Shown here piece by piece: positions 37,591 to 45,505 of a stretch of DNA of 64,000 bases. Position 1 is the first letter of the stretch. Each line of letters starts with the position of its first letter. The position numbers and the translations under genes are program-made. Source of the stretch: JAMXLO01 sp037201625 (GTDB lineage: Bacteria > Pseudomonadota > Alphaproteobacteria > Acetobacterales > Acetobacteraceae); NCBI GenBank assembly GCA_037201625.1, contig JBBCGR010000003.1:1054001-1118000 (forward strand), in the 5' to 3' direction. Below the pieces are notes generated by a model that made no database searches, was not told the origin of the DNA, and worked only from the letters and a program-made list of their open reading frames with translations.

Positions 37591-37767
37591 GCCGATTCCG
37601 TTCCGCGTTTGCACCTAAAGGCGCCTGTCTGCCGCTGTGCGGCGATGTCGGGAATGCCATCCGCCTCACGCTGCAGCGACAGGAAGTCCTGAACCGGCGA
37701 CTGGAGGGAACACGATACGCTTGCGATAGGTCATTTTTGTTGACAAGCGAAAGGGCTTTTCACGAGC

Positions 37768-39009
37768 ATGCGAGCGAAGGCTTTCCGAACTCTCCACACC
37801 ATAGCTGAGGATGCGGGATCCATGGCCGGTCAGTCGCATCCGATAAACCTGCATGTCCAGGGGGCACGCGGCCTCTGCGCCATGATGGTGTTCACCTACC
37901 ACATCTATCGCGCCGAGGTGCCAACCTTCGAGACGGTCCATTCGGGCGTCGCAGGCGTCATCTTGCGCACCATGGAATACGGTGTCGACCTGTTCTTCTG
38001 CATCAGCGGATTCGTGATCCTGGGTGCGCTGTACCGCGCGGCCAGCGGCAGTGAGTTCCTGCGTGATCGCGCGATACGGATCTATCCGGTCCTGTGGCCG
38101 CCGCTGTTCGTCAGCCTGGTCTACGGGCTGATGTTCCACCACCGCGAATTCGCGAAGGTTTCAACCGAAACGGTCTTCCTCTCGCTGCCGGCCAACCTGC
38201 TGGCCCTGCCTGGCGTGTTCGATATCTTCCTGATCCACCCGGTGGCCTGGTCGCTCAGCTACGAGATGGCGTTCTACGTGTTCTGCGCATCGGCGTGGTA
38301 CCTGTCCGGGCGGTGGGGCAGTGCCAGCGCGGCGAGGGTCTGGCTGCCGGTCGCCGCCGTCCTGCTCACCTTCTATCCGCGGGCGATGTTCTTCCTGCCC
38401 GGCCTGATCGTCGCGCTGCATCCGACGGCTGGCGGCCGCCTGCTGCGCGTCCTGCAGCGCTTCCCGTTCGCGATGCTGTGCCTGACGCTGGCGGCGTGGG
38501 GCGGCATCCAGGCGATGACGGGTCCGGTCCACCTGGTGCGCACCACGCTGCTGGCCTGGGCGACCGACTGGCGCCTGCCGCTGGCCATGGTGGCCATCGC
38601 CGCCGCCACGCTTTTCATGCGCGGGATCGTCAACGGCGAGGGCGTGCTCGGACGGTTCCTGGCGTGGCGGCCATGGATCGCCCTCGGCACGATCAGCTAC
38701 AGCTTCTACCTCTGGCACATCCCGGCGGTGGCGCTGGTGCGCCGCTTCATGCTGATGCTGCACCTCGAAATCCTGGCCGGTCCCGCCTCGCAGCTTGTCA
38801 TGTTCGCGCTGGCCCTGCCGCTATCGGTGCTGCTGGCCTGGCTCAGTTGGCGCCTGGTCGAGCGGTCGTTCTGCTCGTGGCTGCGCGCCCGCCTGCCGCA
38901 CGCGCTGCCGCGGGGCAGGCGTGCCGCTGCGCCGGCGGAGGAACTCGGCTCCCGTGACGGCGTGGAGGCCGAGATGCTGCCTCGGCAGGCCGCCGGCGGC
39001 AATCTGTAG
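37768..39009 (+). CDS. Acyltransferase 3 family protein (OafA-like)
   Basis: Integral-membrane O-acyltransferase of up to 413 residues with about ten membrane helices, modifying glycans or other surface molecules. Family signs: GARGLCAMMVFTYHIYR (with the conserved His), DLFFCISGFVILGAL, RDRAIRIYPVLWPPLF, PVAWSLSYEMAFYVF and TISYSFYLWHIP. A TTGACA lies at 37740-37745, only 23 bp before ATG 37768, so the second in-frame ATG at 37822 (MAGQSHPINL) may be the real start. A soluble charged C-terminal tail of ~45 residues is unusual. Confidence 0.87.
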   Translation: MRAKAFRTLHTIAEDAGSMAGQSHPINLHVQGARGLCAMMVFTYHIYRAEVPTFETVHSGVAGVILRTMEYGVDLFFCISGFVILGALYRAASGSEFLRDRAIRIYPVLWPPLFVSLVYGLMFHHREFAKVSTETVFLSLPANLLALPGVFDIFLIHPVAWSLSYEMAFYVFCASAWYLSGRWGSASAARVWLPVAAVLLTFYPRAMFFLPGLIVALHPTAGGRLLRVLQRFPFAMLCLTLAAWGGIQAMTGPVHLVRTTLLAWATDWRLPLAMVAIAAATLFMRGIVNGEGVLGRFLAWRPWIALGTISYSFYLWHIPAVALVRRFMLMLHLEILAGPASQLVMFALALPLSVLLAWLSWRLVERSFCSWLRARLPHALPRGRRAAAPAEELGSRDGVEAEMLPRQAAGGNL

Positions 39010-39207
39010 CGGCCGCGCGCGACCCGGACCCTCGGTCCGGCGCCGATCAGTTGCAGCGTTGGCGCGGCCGGCGTTCACCGCGCGTCCATGGATTGCGTCC
39101 ATAGAGGGCACCAGTGGACACCCATGAGAGGGCTTCCATGGATCGCGCTGGCCTCGTCCGGGTCGGCCGGGCACAGTCCGCCCTCCGTCAACAGGGAGCA
39201 AACCGCC

Positions 39208-39558
39208 ATGCCGATCCGCCGCCTGCAGCCCGAAGGCCGCCTGTCCGGTGCCGTCATCCACGGCAACACCGTCTACCTCGCCGGCCAGGTCGCCGACGAC
39301 CCGTCGCTCGACACCGAGGGCCAGACCGCCGATGTGCTGCGCCAGATCGATGCGCTGCTGGCGGAGGCCGGCTCCGACAAGTCGCTGCTGCTGTCCTGCC
39401 AGGTGTTCCTGGCCGACATGGCCGACGTCGCGGCGATGAACCGCGCCTGGGATGCCTGGCTCGACCGCGCCAACCCGCCGGCCCGTGCGACGGTGGAGGC
39501 GAAGCTGGTCGATCCGCGCTGGCGCGTGGAGATCACCGCGATCGCCGCGCTGCGGTGA
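39208..39558 (+). CDS. RidA family protein (YjgF/YER057c/UK114)
   Basis: Small trimeric protein of 116 residues; RidA members deaminate reactive enamine/imine intermediates from pyridoxal-phosphate enzymes. Seen here: NTVYLAGQVADD, EGQTADVLRQIDALLAEAGSD, CQVFLADMADVAAMNRAWDAW and the arginine in NPPARATVEAKLVDP, which in the family binds the substrate carboxylate. ATG 39208 (MPIRRLQPEG) gives a normal N-terminus. Its stop TGA overlaps a GTG that starts the channel gene, so the two are translationally coupled. Confidence 0.9.
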   Translation: MPIRRLQPEGRLSGAVIHGNTVYLAGQVADDPSLDTEGQTADVLRQIDALLAEAGSDKSLLLSCQVFLADMADVAAMNRAWDAWLDRANPPARATVEAKLVDPRWRVEITAIAALR

Positions 39559-40505
39559 CCAGGCCGCCGGTCCGGACAAAGGCGCGGGCGAGCGAGCCCG
39601 TCGTCAACCTGGACCGGCACTGGCTCCGCTCGACCGGCTTCACGCTGCTGCTGGTCGGCATGGTCGCCGCGGCGATCGGCGTCGACTGGACGGCGACGCT
39701 GTCCTCGCTCGCCACCTGCGCGCTGGGCTTCGGCTTCTTCTACCTGCTGTTCCCGGGCGGCGCGCATTTCGGCATGACGGTCGCGAACTTCCTGGCGATC
39801 TATGCCTGCCTGTTCGAGTTCTTCCGCGACGCCAATTTCGCCGCCGCATCGCGCGGGGCGGCGCTGGTCGCCGTGGCGCTGCCGGTGCTGGGGTTCCTCG
39901 GTGGCTGCATCCTTCGCCGGCGCCAGGTGTTCTCGATCATCCACGCGCGCCGCATCCGGGAACTGGAGGCATTGCCGCGCCTGGCGGGCTGGCTGCTCGG
40001 TGCGATGGGCGTGGGCGCCGCGTCCTTCGCCCTGCCGCGGTTCGAACTCGACGCCCAGGCACAGGGTCTGGCGCTGATCGGCGCGATGGCACTGATCACG
40101 CTGTTCATCGTGGTCTCGGTGCGCGACGTGATCCTGGTGATCGTCGATGTGGCGATGGTCTTCGAGGGCGTCGCCGCCCGGCTCGACCGGCTGGTACGGC
40201 CGATGGTGGCGTTCCTCACGTTCTACGGCCTGCTGGTGGTGGTGTTCGCCTGCCTCTACCGCATCGCCGACCTGACGGCGGGGGCGGCGCAGTTCACGCT
40301 GCACGGGACGCCGGCACGGATCAGCTTCGTCGACTCGCTCTATTACAGCGTAGCGACGATCACCACGCTGGGGTTCGGCGACATCGCGCCGGCATCGCTG
40401 CTGGTGCGGGCGATCAGTGGGGCCGAGGTGGTGTCCGGTGTGCTCATGCTGCTGTTCGGCTTCAGCGAGATCATGCGCAGCGCCGGCGGAGAGCGGCGCC
40501 CATGA
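39555..40505 (+). CDS. Potassium-channel-like membrane protein (Ion_trans_2)
   Basis: 316-residue protein with about eight hydrophobic segments. The last two flank a pore loop with the selectivity filter TITTLGFGDIAP (a TxGFGD filter, potassium type) preceded by DSLYYSVA. The N-terminal part contains two helical hairpins and a charged ILRRRQVFSIIHARRIRELE linker; no RCK/TrkA-N domain is fused. GTG 39555 overlaps the ridA stop as GTGA, the same junction style used elsewhere in this window. Gating signals are unknown. Confidence 0.83.
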   Translation: MTRPPVRTKARASEPVVNLDRHWLRSTGFTLLLVGMVAAAIGVDWTATLSSLATCALGFGFFYLLFPGGAHFGMTVANFLAIYACLFEFFRDANFAAASRGAALVAVALPVLGFLGGCILRRRQVFSIIHARRIRELEALPRLAGWLLGAMGVGAASFALPRFELDAQAQGLALIGAMALITLFIVVSVRDVILVIVDVAMVFEGVAARLDRLVRPMVAFLTFYGLLVVVFACLYRIADLTAGAAQFTLHGTPARISFVDSLYYSVATITTLGFGDIAPASLLVRAISGAEVVSGVLMLLFGFSEIMRSAGGERRP

Positions 40506-40554
40506 CGACAGAGTTTCGCCACGTTGCGGGATCACACGGAGGGGAGGCAGGAGG

Positions 40555-41532
40555 ATGCGCATGAGCTGGCAAGGCCGCAGGGTACTGGTCACCGGTGGCG
40601 CCGGGTTTCTTGGCGCCAATCTCTGCCACGCGCTGGCGCAGCGCGGCGCGCGCGTCGTGGCGCTGGACGGGTTCCTGTTCGGCGGCGGCGCCAATGTCGC
40701 GAACCTGGCCGATGCGCCGGTGGAACTGGTGCGCGGCGACATCCGCGACATGGACCTGCGCAACGTATGCGAGGGCGCCTCGGTCATCTTCAACCTGGCG
40801 GCGCAGACCAGCCATATGGGCGGGCAGAACGATCCGCTGGCGGACATCGAGGTCAATGCCGTGGCGCAGGTGCGGCTGATCCAGGCGGCACGCGAGGCGG
40901 CGCCCGACGCGGTGGTGGTGCATGCCTCGACGCGGCAGTTCTACGGCCGGGTCGAGAAGCTGCCGGTCGACGAGTCCCAGTCGGTGGCCCCGCCCGATGC
41001 CAACGGCGTGTCGAAATTCGCCGGCGAACAGTACTGGATGCTGGAGCACCGGGTGCGCCACCGGCCGGTCGTGTCGCTGCGGCTGACCAACTGCTACGGC
41101 CCGCGGCTGCGGATCCGCGACGCCCGGCAGACCTTCCTGGGCATCTGGATTCGCTGCGTGCTGGAGGGTCGGCCGTTCGAGGTGTGGGGCGGCGCGCAGT
41201 TGCGCGACATGACCTATGTGGACGATGTGACCGAGGCATTCCTGGCGGCGGCCGATGCGCCGGCTTGCCACGGGCGGATCTTCAACCTTGGCGGTCCGCC
41301 GCCCGCGTCGCTGCACGAGATCGCCGAGTTGCTGGTGCGCCTGTCCGGCCCGCCGGCGCAGTACACCACGCGCGAATTCCCGGCGGATCGCGCGAGCATC
41401 GATATCGGCAGCTATCACGCCGACGACAGTGCGTTCCGCGCGGCCACCGGGTGGGAGCCGCGCGTTTCGCTCGAGGAGGGGATCAGGCGGTCGCTGGAAT
41501 GGTTCCGCCCCCGCCTGGCCGACTATCTTTAG
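40555..41532 (+). CDS. NAD-dependent epimerase/dehydratase family protein
   Basis: Extended SDR of 325 residues, likely a nucleotide-sugar epimerase or dehydratase. NAD motif VTGGAGFLGANL, then NLAAQTSHMGGQNDPL, HASTRQFYGR and SLRLTNCYGPRLR. The catalytic YxxxK is replaced: the sequence is DANGVSKFAGEQY, keeping the Lys but with Asn in the Tyr position. Such NGxxK variants occur among sugar-modifying SDRs and may use another proton donor. A strong AGGAGG-like site precedes ATG 40555. It lies 49 bp after the channel gene. Confidence 0.87.
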   Translation: MRMSWQGRRVLVTGGAGFLGANLCHALAQRGARVVALDGFLFGGGANVANLADAPVELVRGDIRDMDLRNVCEGASVIFNLAAQTSHMGGQNDPLADIEVNAVAQVRLIQAAREAAPDAVVVHASTRQFYGRVEKLPVDESQSVAPPDANGVSKFAGEQYWMLEHRVRHRPVVSLRLTNCYGPRLRIRDARQTFLGIWIRCVLEGRPFEVWGGAQLRDMTYVDDVTEAFLAAADAPACHGRIFNLGGPPPASLHEIAELLVRLSGPPAQYTTREFPADRASIDIGSYHADDSAFRAATGWEPRVSLEEGIRRSLEWFRPRLADYL

Positions 41533-41557
41533 AGACTAGGACTTTAGAGACTAGGAG
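41528..41557. repeat. 15-bp tandem duplication at a convergent gene junction
   Basis: TTTAGAGACTAGGAC (41528-41542) is followed by TTTAGAGACTAGGAG (41543-41557), identical but for the last base. The first copy carries the epimerase TAG and the second the stop TAA of the minus-strand PEP-CTERM gene, leaving an 11-bp spacer. Confidence 0.9.
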
Positions 41558-42194
41558 ACCGCCGGCCGCGGCGCAGCGCGCCGAGACCCGCCATCGCCAG
41601 CCCCAGGATGCCGAGAGTGGCAGGCTCGGGCACTTCGCTGATCGTCACGTTGTCGACGATCGGCGAGGCGGCCGTGCCGCTGCTCTCGCCGAACTGGAGG
41701 ACGGCGCTGGTACCGCTGGCAACGAACAGGTAGGAGTGCATGGTGCCGGGGTTCGTGCCCGGTGCGCCGTCGACGCCGCTGTAGGTGAACAGGTTGCCGT
41801 CGATGGTCACCTTGCCCACGTAGGCTTGGCCGGGCTTGTTGTCGCCCCACTGCAGGAAGTCCAGGCTGTAGAGCTGGCCCTGCGTCAGTCCGGTAATGGT
41901 CGAGGCGACCCCGCTGACCGGCGTTTCGTTCAGCAGCAGCGCGCCGTCGTTGGGGCTGGAACCGATCTTCTGGGCGTAAAGCGCGCCGTTGTTCATCGTC
42001 CAGCCGTTCACGCTGTTGGCCTGGTAGTAGGCGGTGGAGGCCCAGCTATCGCTGGTGTCGTTCGGCAGCACGCTGGCGCCAGCGAACGATAGGCTGTTGA
42101 AGTCCTCGGAATAAACAACCGCCGCGTGTGCCGCCGGCATCACAACGACCATCCCGAGAGAGAGGGCGAGACCGCTAAAAACTGTCTTCCGCAT
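41544..42194 (-). CDS. PEP-CTERM sorting domain protein
   Basis: Secreted protein of 216 residues. Signal peptide MRKTVFSGLALSLGMVVVMPAAHA, a beta-rich middle domain resembling carbohydrate-binding/jelly-roll modules (EDFNSL..., NGWTMNNGALY, SLDFLQWGDNKPG) and a C-terminal PEP-CTERM tag VPEPATLGILGLAMAGLG followed by RRGRR. The tag directs processing by an exosortase (EpsH/XrtA), none of which is in this window. Such proteins are usually tied to exopolysaccharide or biofilm matrix, which fits the rhamnose and acyltransferase genes nearby. Confidence 0.88.
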   Translation of the reverse strand: MRKTVFSGLALSLGMVVVMPAAHAAVVYSEDFNSLSFAGASVLPNDTSDSWASTAYYQANSVNGWTMNNGALYAQKIGSSPNDGALLLNETPVSGVASTITGLTQGQLYSLDFLQWGDNKPGQAYVGKVTIDGNLFTYSGVDGAPGTNPGTMHSYLFVASGTSAVLQFGESSGTAASPIVDNVTISEVPEPATLGILGLAMAGLGALRRGRRSPSL

Positions 42195-42671
42195 GGCTGT
42201 TCATCCAAAAAAGCATCCAATCCGCTATAAGCAAGACGTGTACCAAGCATTACCGCATTGGATTAACGAGAGATTAATTTAACCAATTTAGACGTTGTAA
42301 AGAATCCCGACATACGCCGGTGGTCGGCGTGTCGCGGACGCGGCCGGACGGAGGGCCCGGCGGTGGCGCCAGGGTTTTCCGCTGCGCGCCAATGAGGTCG
42401 GCGGCGCGAAGCCGTTCGGGACGACGGAATTGGCGGCGTGCGAAACCGGGGGCCGTGAAGGCTCATGGGGCAGGGGAGGGGTCGGTGGGGCCCTGGCGCG
42501 CATCGGCCGGGATGTGCTCCCCAGGCACCAACTCGGATGCGGGGAGCGCGGTGCTACGTCATGATCCGGCCCGGCCAAGAGGCGGTCATGACGCTGAAAC
42601 AGCGATCCGCGACCCTAAGCGGGTAATTGGGCGCCCATGGACACGCGCCCGTAACTAACTGCCGGCCGGGA
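42195..42671. promoter_or_regulatory. Promoter-bearing AT-rich spacer upstream of the PEP-CTERM gene
   Basis: Bases 42200-42310 are AT-rich. An imperfect palindrome ATTGGATTAA (42257-42266) / TTAACCAAT (42279-42287) lies ~65 bp before the PEP-CTERM start and could be an operator. The remaining 42310-42671 is GC-rich with no recognisable gene between this promoter and the ABC-F stop. Confidence 0.4.
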
Positions 42672-44483
42672 TCAGCCCTCGATCTCTTCGCGCAGGATTT
42701 CGAGCGTGAGCCACTGCTCTTCCGCCGCGGCCAGCGCCTCCTGCGCCGCGTTCAGGCCCGCGGTCGTCGCGGCAAACCGCGCCGGATCGCGGGAATACAG
42801 ATCCGGGTCCGCAAGACGCGCGCTCAGCGCCGCCGCCTCGGCCTGCAGCGCGGCGATGCGCTTGGGCAGGGTCTCGAGCGCGTGGCGGTCCTTGAAGGTC
42901 ATGCGTCGGGCCCGGACGGGCTGCGGCAGCGGCGGCCTGGCCTCCGACCCCCGCGAGCGCGGCAGGACGGCGGCCGGCGCAGCGCGCTCCGGGCCGCGCT
43001 GCGCCAGCATGTCGGTATAGCCGCCGGCATACTCCACCCAGCGCCCGTCGCCCTCGAAGGCGATCACCGAGGTCACCACCCGGTCGAGGAAATCGCGGTC
43101 GTGGCTGACCAGCAGCACCGTGCCCGGGTACTCGGCCAGGCGCTCCTGCAGCAGATCCAGCGTCTCGAGGTCCAGGTCGTTGGTCGGTTCGTCGAGCACC
43201 AGCAGGTTGGACGGCCGGGCGAAGGCGCGCGCCAGCGTCAGGCGGCCGCGCTCCCCGCCCGACAACACGCCGACCGGTGTGTTGGCCTGCTCCGCGCCGA
43301 ACAGGAAGTCCTTCATGTAGCCCATCACGTGGCGGCGCTGGCCGCCCACCGTGACGGTGTCGCCCTGCCCGCCGGTCAGCGCCTGGACCAGCGTCTGTGC
43401 CGGATCCAGCGTCTCCCGCCGCTGGTCCAGCGTCACCTGTTCCAGGTTGGTGCCGAGACGCACCTCGCCCGTGTCGGGCGCCAGCACGCCGGTCAGCAGG
43501 TTCAGCAGCGTCGTCTTGCCGGCGCCGTTGGGGCCGACGATGCCGACCCGGTCGCCGCGGAGGATGCGCGTGGAGAGATCCCGCACCACGGTCCGCGTGC
43601 CGTACGACTTGCTGACGCCCTCGGCCACCATGACCAGCCGGCCGGACAGGTCGGCCTGCGCCGCCTCCAGCCGTGCGACGCCCGGCCGGATTCGCTGTTC
43701 CTTGCGCCGCTGGCGCAGCGCGTGGAGGTCGGCGAGGCGCTTCTGGTTGCGCTTGCGCCTGGCGGTGACGCCGTAGCGCAGCCAGTCCTCCTCCATGGCG
43801 ATCTTGCGGCCGAGCTTGTGCCGCTCGGTCTCCTCCTGCTCCAGGACCGCGTCGCGCCAGGCCTCGAAGCCGGCGAAGCCGCGGTCCAGCGTGCGGGTGA
43901 TGCCGCCATCGAGCCAGACGGTGGCGCGCGAGATGCGCTCCAGCAGCCGCCGGTCGTGGCTGATCAGCACGACGCCCGAGCGCATGCCGGACAATTCCCG
44001 CTCCAGCCACTCGATGCCGGGCAGGTCCAGGTGGTTGGTCGGTTCGTCCAGCAGCATGATGTCGGGCGAGGGGGCCAGCACGCGGGCCAGCGCCGCGCGG
44101 CGCGCCTCCCCGCCGGAGAGGGTGGCCGGGTCCTCGTCGCCGGTCAGGCCGAGTTGCTCCAGCAGGTAGTGGGCGCGATGGCGATCCGCCTCCGCCTCGC
44201 TGACCAGGCCGTTCTCGACATAGGCGAGGGTGGAGGGGAAGCCCGACAGGTCGGGCTCCTGCGGCAGGTAGCGGATTGTGGCGCCGGGCTGGGCGAAGCG
44301 GCGGCCGCCATCCGGCTGCGCGAGGCCGGCTGCGACCCGCAGCAGCGTCGACTTGCCGGAGCCGTTCCGCCCGACCAGGCACAGCCGATCGCCCGCGGCG
44401 ACGGCCAACTCGGCGCCGGCCAGGATCGGCGCGGAGCCAAAACTGAGCCTGATGTCCTGCAGCGTGAGCAAGGGGGGCGGCAT
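42672..44483 (-). CDS. ABC-F family ATPase, Uup-like
   Basis: Soluble twin ABC ATPase of 603 residues acting at the ribosome or on DNA-related processes (Uup clade). Domain 1 has Walker A GRNGSGKST and signature LSGGEARR; domain 2 has GPNGAGKTT and LSGGERGR, each with a DEPTNxLD Walker B. Between them lies the ABC_tran_Xtn linker (RRKRNQKRLADLHALRQRRK), and a C-terminal coiled coil (about residues 530-600) matches the Uup C-terminal DNA-binding tail. The ATG at 44481-44483 begins MPPPLLTLQDIRL. Divergent from the arsenic operon. Confidence 0.92.
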   Translation of the reverse strand: MPPPLLTLQDIRLSFGSAPILAGAELAVAAGDRLCLVGRNGSGKSTLLRVAAGLAQPDGGRRFAQPGATIRYLPQEPDLSGFPSTLAYVENGLVSEAEADRHRAHYLLEQLGLTGDEDPATLSGGEARRAALARVLAPSPDIMLLDEPTNHLDLPGIEWLERELSGMRSGVVLISHDRRLLERISRATVWLDGGITRTLDRGFAGFEAWRDAVLEQEETERHKLGRKIAMEEDWLRYGVTARRKRNQKRLADLHALRQRRKEQRIRPGVARLEAAQADLSGRLVMVAEGVSKSYGTRTVVRDLSTRILRGDRVGIVGPNGAGKTTLLNLLTGVLAPDTGEVRLGTNLEQVTLDQRRETLDPAQTLVQALTGGQGDTVTVGGQRRHVMGYMKDFLFGAEQANTPVGVLSGGERGRLTLARAFARPSNLLVLDEPTNDLDLETLDLLQERLAEYPGTVLLVSHDRDFLDRVVTSVIAFEGDGRWVEYAGGYTDMLAQRGPERAAPAAVLPRSRGSEARPPLPQPVRARRMTFKDRHALETLPKRIAALQAEAAALSARLADPDLYSRDPARFAATTAGLNAAQEALAAAEEQWLTLEILREEIEG

Positions 44484-44571
44484 GCGGGCAGTGTATCGGC
44501 CAAGCCGGCCGCGCCGACAACGCACCGCCTCGACGCTGCTGCGATGCCGGCGCCGGGTCGGCCGTCGGCGC

Positions 44572-44600
44572 TTGACATGGCGACGTGATTTCCATATCTC
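44572..44600 (+). promoter_or_regulatory. Putative arsR promoter
   Basis: TTGACA at 44572-44577, 17-bp spacer and TATCTC at 44595-44600. Transcription would begin near 44607, next to the arsR ATG (44608), predicting a leaderless or near-leaderless mRNA. No Shine-Dalgarno is visible. Confidence 0.6.
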
Positions 44601-44614
44601 CATAACTATGGAGA
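44597..44614. promoter_or_regulatory. ArsR operator candidate overlapping the start codon
   Basis: TCTCCATA-AC-TATGGAGA is a perfect inverted repeat with 8-bp arms. It overlaps the end of the -10 element, the predicted transcription start and the arsR ATG. Bound ArsR would occlude RNA polymerase, giving arsenic-inducible autorepression. Confidence 0.75.
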
Positions 44615-44991
44615 AAGCGGACGCCCTGGCAGCCCTGGCTGCGCTCGCCCAGGAATCCCGCCTCGATATCTACCGGCTTCTCGTGCAGGCTGGCCCTGAG
44701 GGACTCCCGGCCGGCCGGATCGGCGAGCAGCTTGGCCTGCCCTCGGCGACGCTGGCCTTCCACCTCAAGGAACTGAAGAACGCGGGCCTTGCGACCTTCA
44801 CCCGCAACGGCCGGTCGCTGATCTACGCCGCGGCCTATCCGACGATGAACGCGCTGCTCGGCTACCTGACCGAGAATTGCTGCCAGGGGAACCCGGCCGA
44901 TTGCGGGCTCGATGCCGCCGCCGGCAACGGTTCAGCCCGGCAATGCGCACCCGGACAACCCACTCGAAACCCCACAACATGTCCCACCTGA
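44608..44991 (+). CDS. arsR: ArsR-family arsenic-responsive repressor
   Basis: Winged-helix metalloregulator of 127 residues. The HTH lies in IGEQLGLPSATLAFHLKELKNAGL, with the wing RNGRSLIYAA. Cysteines 91, 92 and 99 (ENCCQGNPADC) near the C-terminus match the three-thiol As(III) site of the Acidithiobacillus-type ArsR and not the alpha-3 CVC site of the E. coli plasmid type. The start is set by a -35/-10 placing the transcript 5' end at the ATG, and by the palindrome over it. First gene of arsR-arsI-acr3. Confidence 0.92.
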   Translation: MEKADALAALAALAQESRLDIYRLLVQAGPEGLPAGRIGEQLGLPSATLAFHLKELKNAGLATFTRNGRSLIYAAAYPTMNALLGYLTENCCQGNPADCGLDAAAGNGSARQCAPGQPTRNPTTCPT

Positions 44992-45001
44992 GGAGCCTCC
45001 C

Positions 45002-45505
45002 ATGAAGCGCCTGCACGTGCACGTGGCCGTCGATGACCTGGACCGGTCGATCGGGTTCTATTCCACGCTGTTCGCCGCCCGGCCCACCGTGGTCAAGCCC
45101 GACTACGCGAAATGGATGCTGGAAGATCCGCGCGTCAACTTTGCCATCTCCACGCGCGGCGGCGAACAGGCCGGCCTCGACCACATCGGCATCCAGGTCG
45201 AGGACGCCGGCGAGTTGGATGAGGTCTATGGCCGTCTGGAGGCGGCTGAGGGCCCGGTGCTCGAGCAGGGCGCCGTGACGTGCTGCTATCACCAGTCGGA
45301 GAAGTCGTGGATCGTCGATCCGAGCGGCCTGCGCTGGGAGGCCTTCCTGACGCACGGGGAAGCGACGGTGTACGGCGACGGCAGCCTCCGAGCGGCCGCC
45401 GCGCCGGCCTGCTGCGGCCAGCCACCCGCCGCCGCCGCGCCGTGCTGCGCGCCGGCCACGGACGCCGCCGCCTCTTGCTGCACGCCGGCCGCGGCTGCCG
45501 AGTGA
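45002..45505 (+). CDS. arsI: ArsI-type C-As lyase (VOC family dioxygenase)
   Basis: Non-heme iron dioxygenase that splits the carbon-arsenic bond of methylarsonous acid and trivalent aromatic arsenicals. 167 residues. The Fe(II) ligands of the family fit His5, His61 and Glu113; the arsenic-binding vicinal pair is Cys94-Cys95 in VTCCYHQSEKSW. Beyond the VOC fold, a C-terminal tail (about 130-167) carries three further CC pairs in an Ala/Pro-rich context. Located directly after arsR; its stop overlaps the acr3 GTG. CadI-like cadmium-induced proteins are the alternative annotation. Confidence 0.88.
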   Translation: MKRLHVHVAVDDLDRSIGFYSTLFAARPTVVKPDYAKWMLEDPRVNFAISTRGGEQAGLDHIGIQVEDAGELDEVYGRLEAAEGPVLEQGAVTCCYHQSEKSWIVDPSGLRWEAFLTHGEATVYGDGSLRAAAAPACCGQPPAAAAPCCAPATDAAASCCTPAAAAE

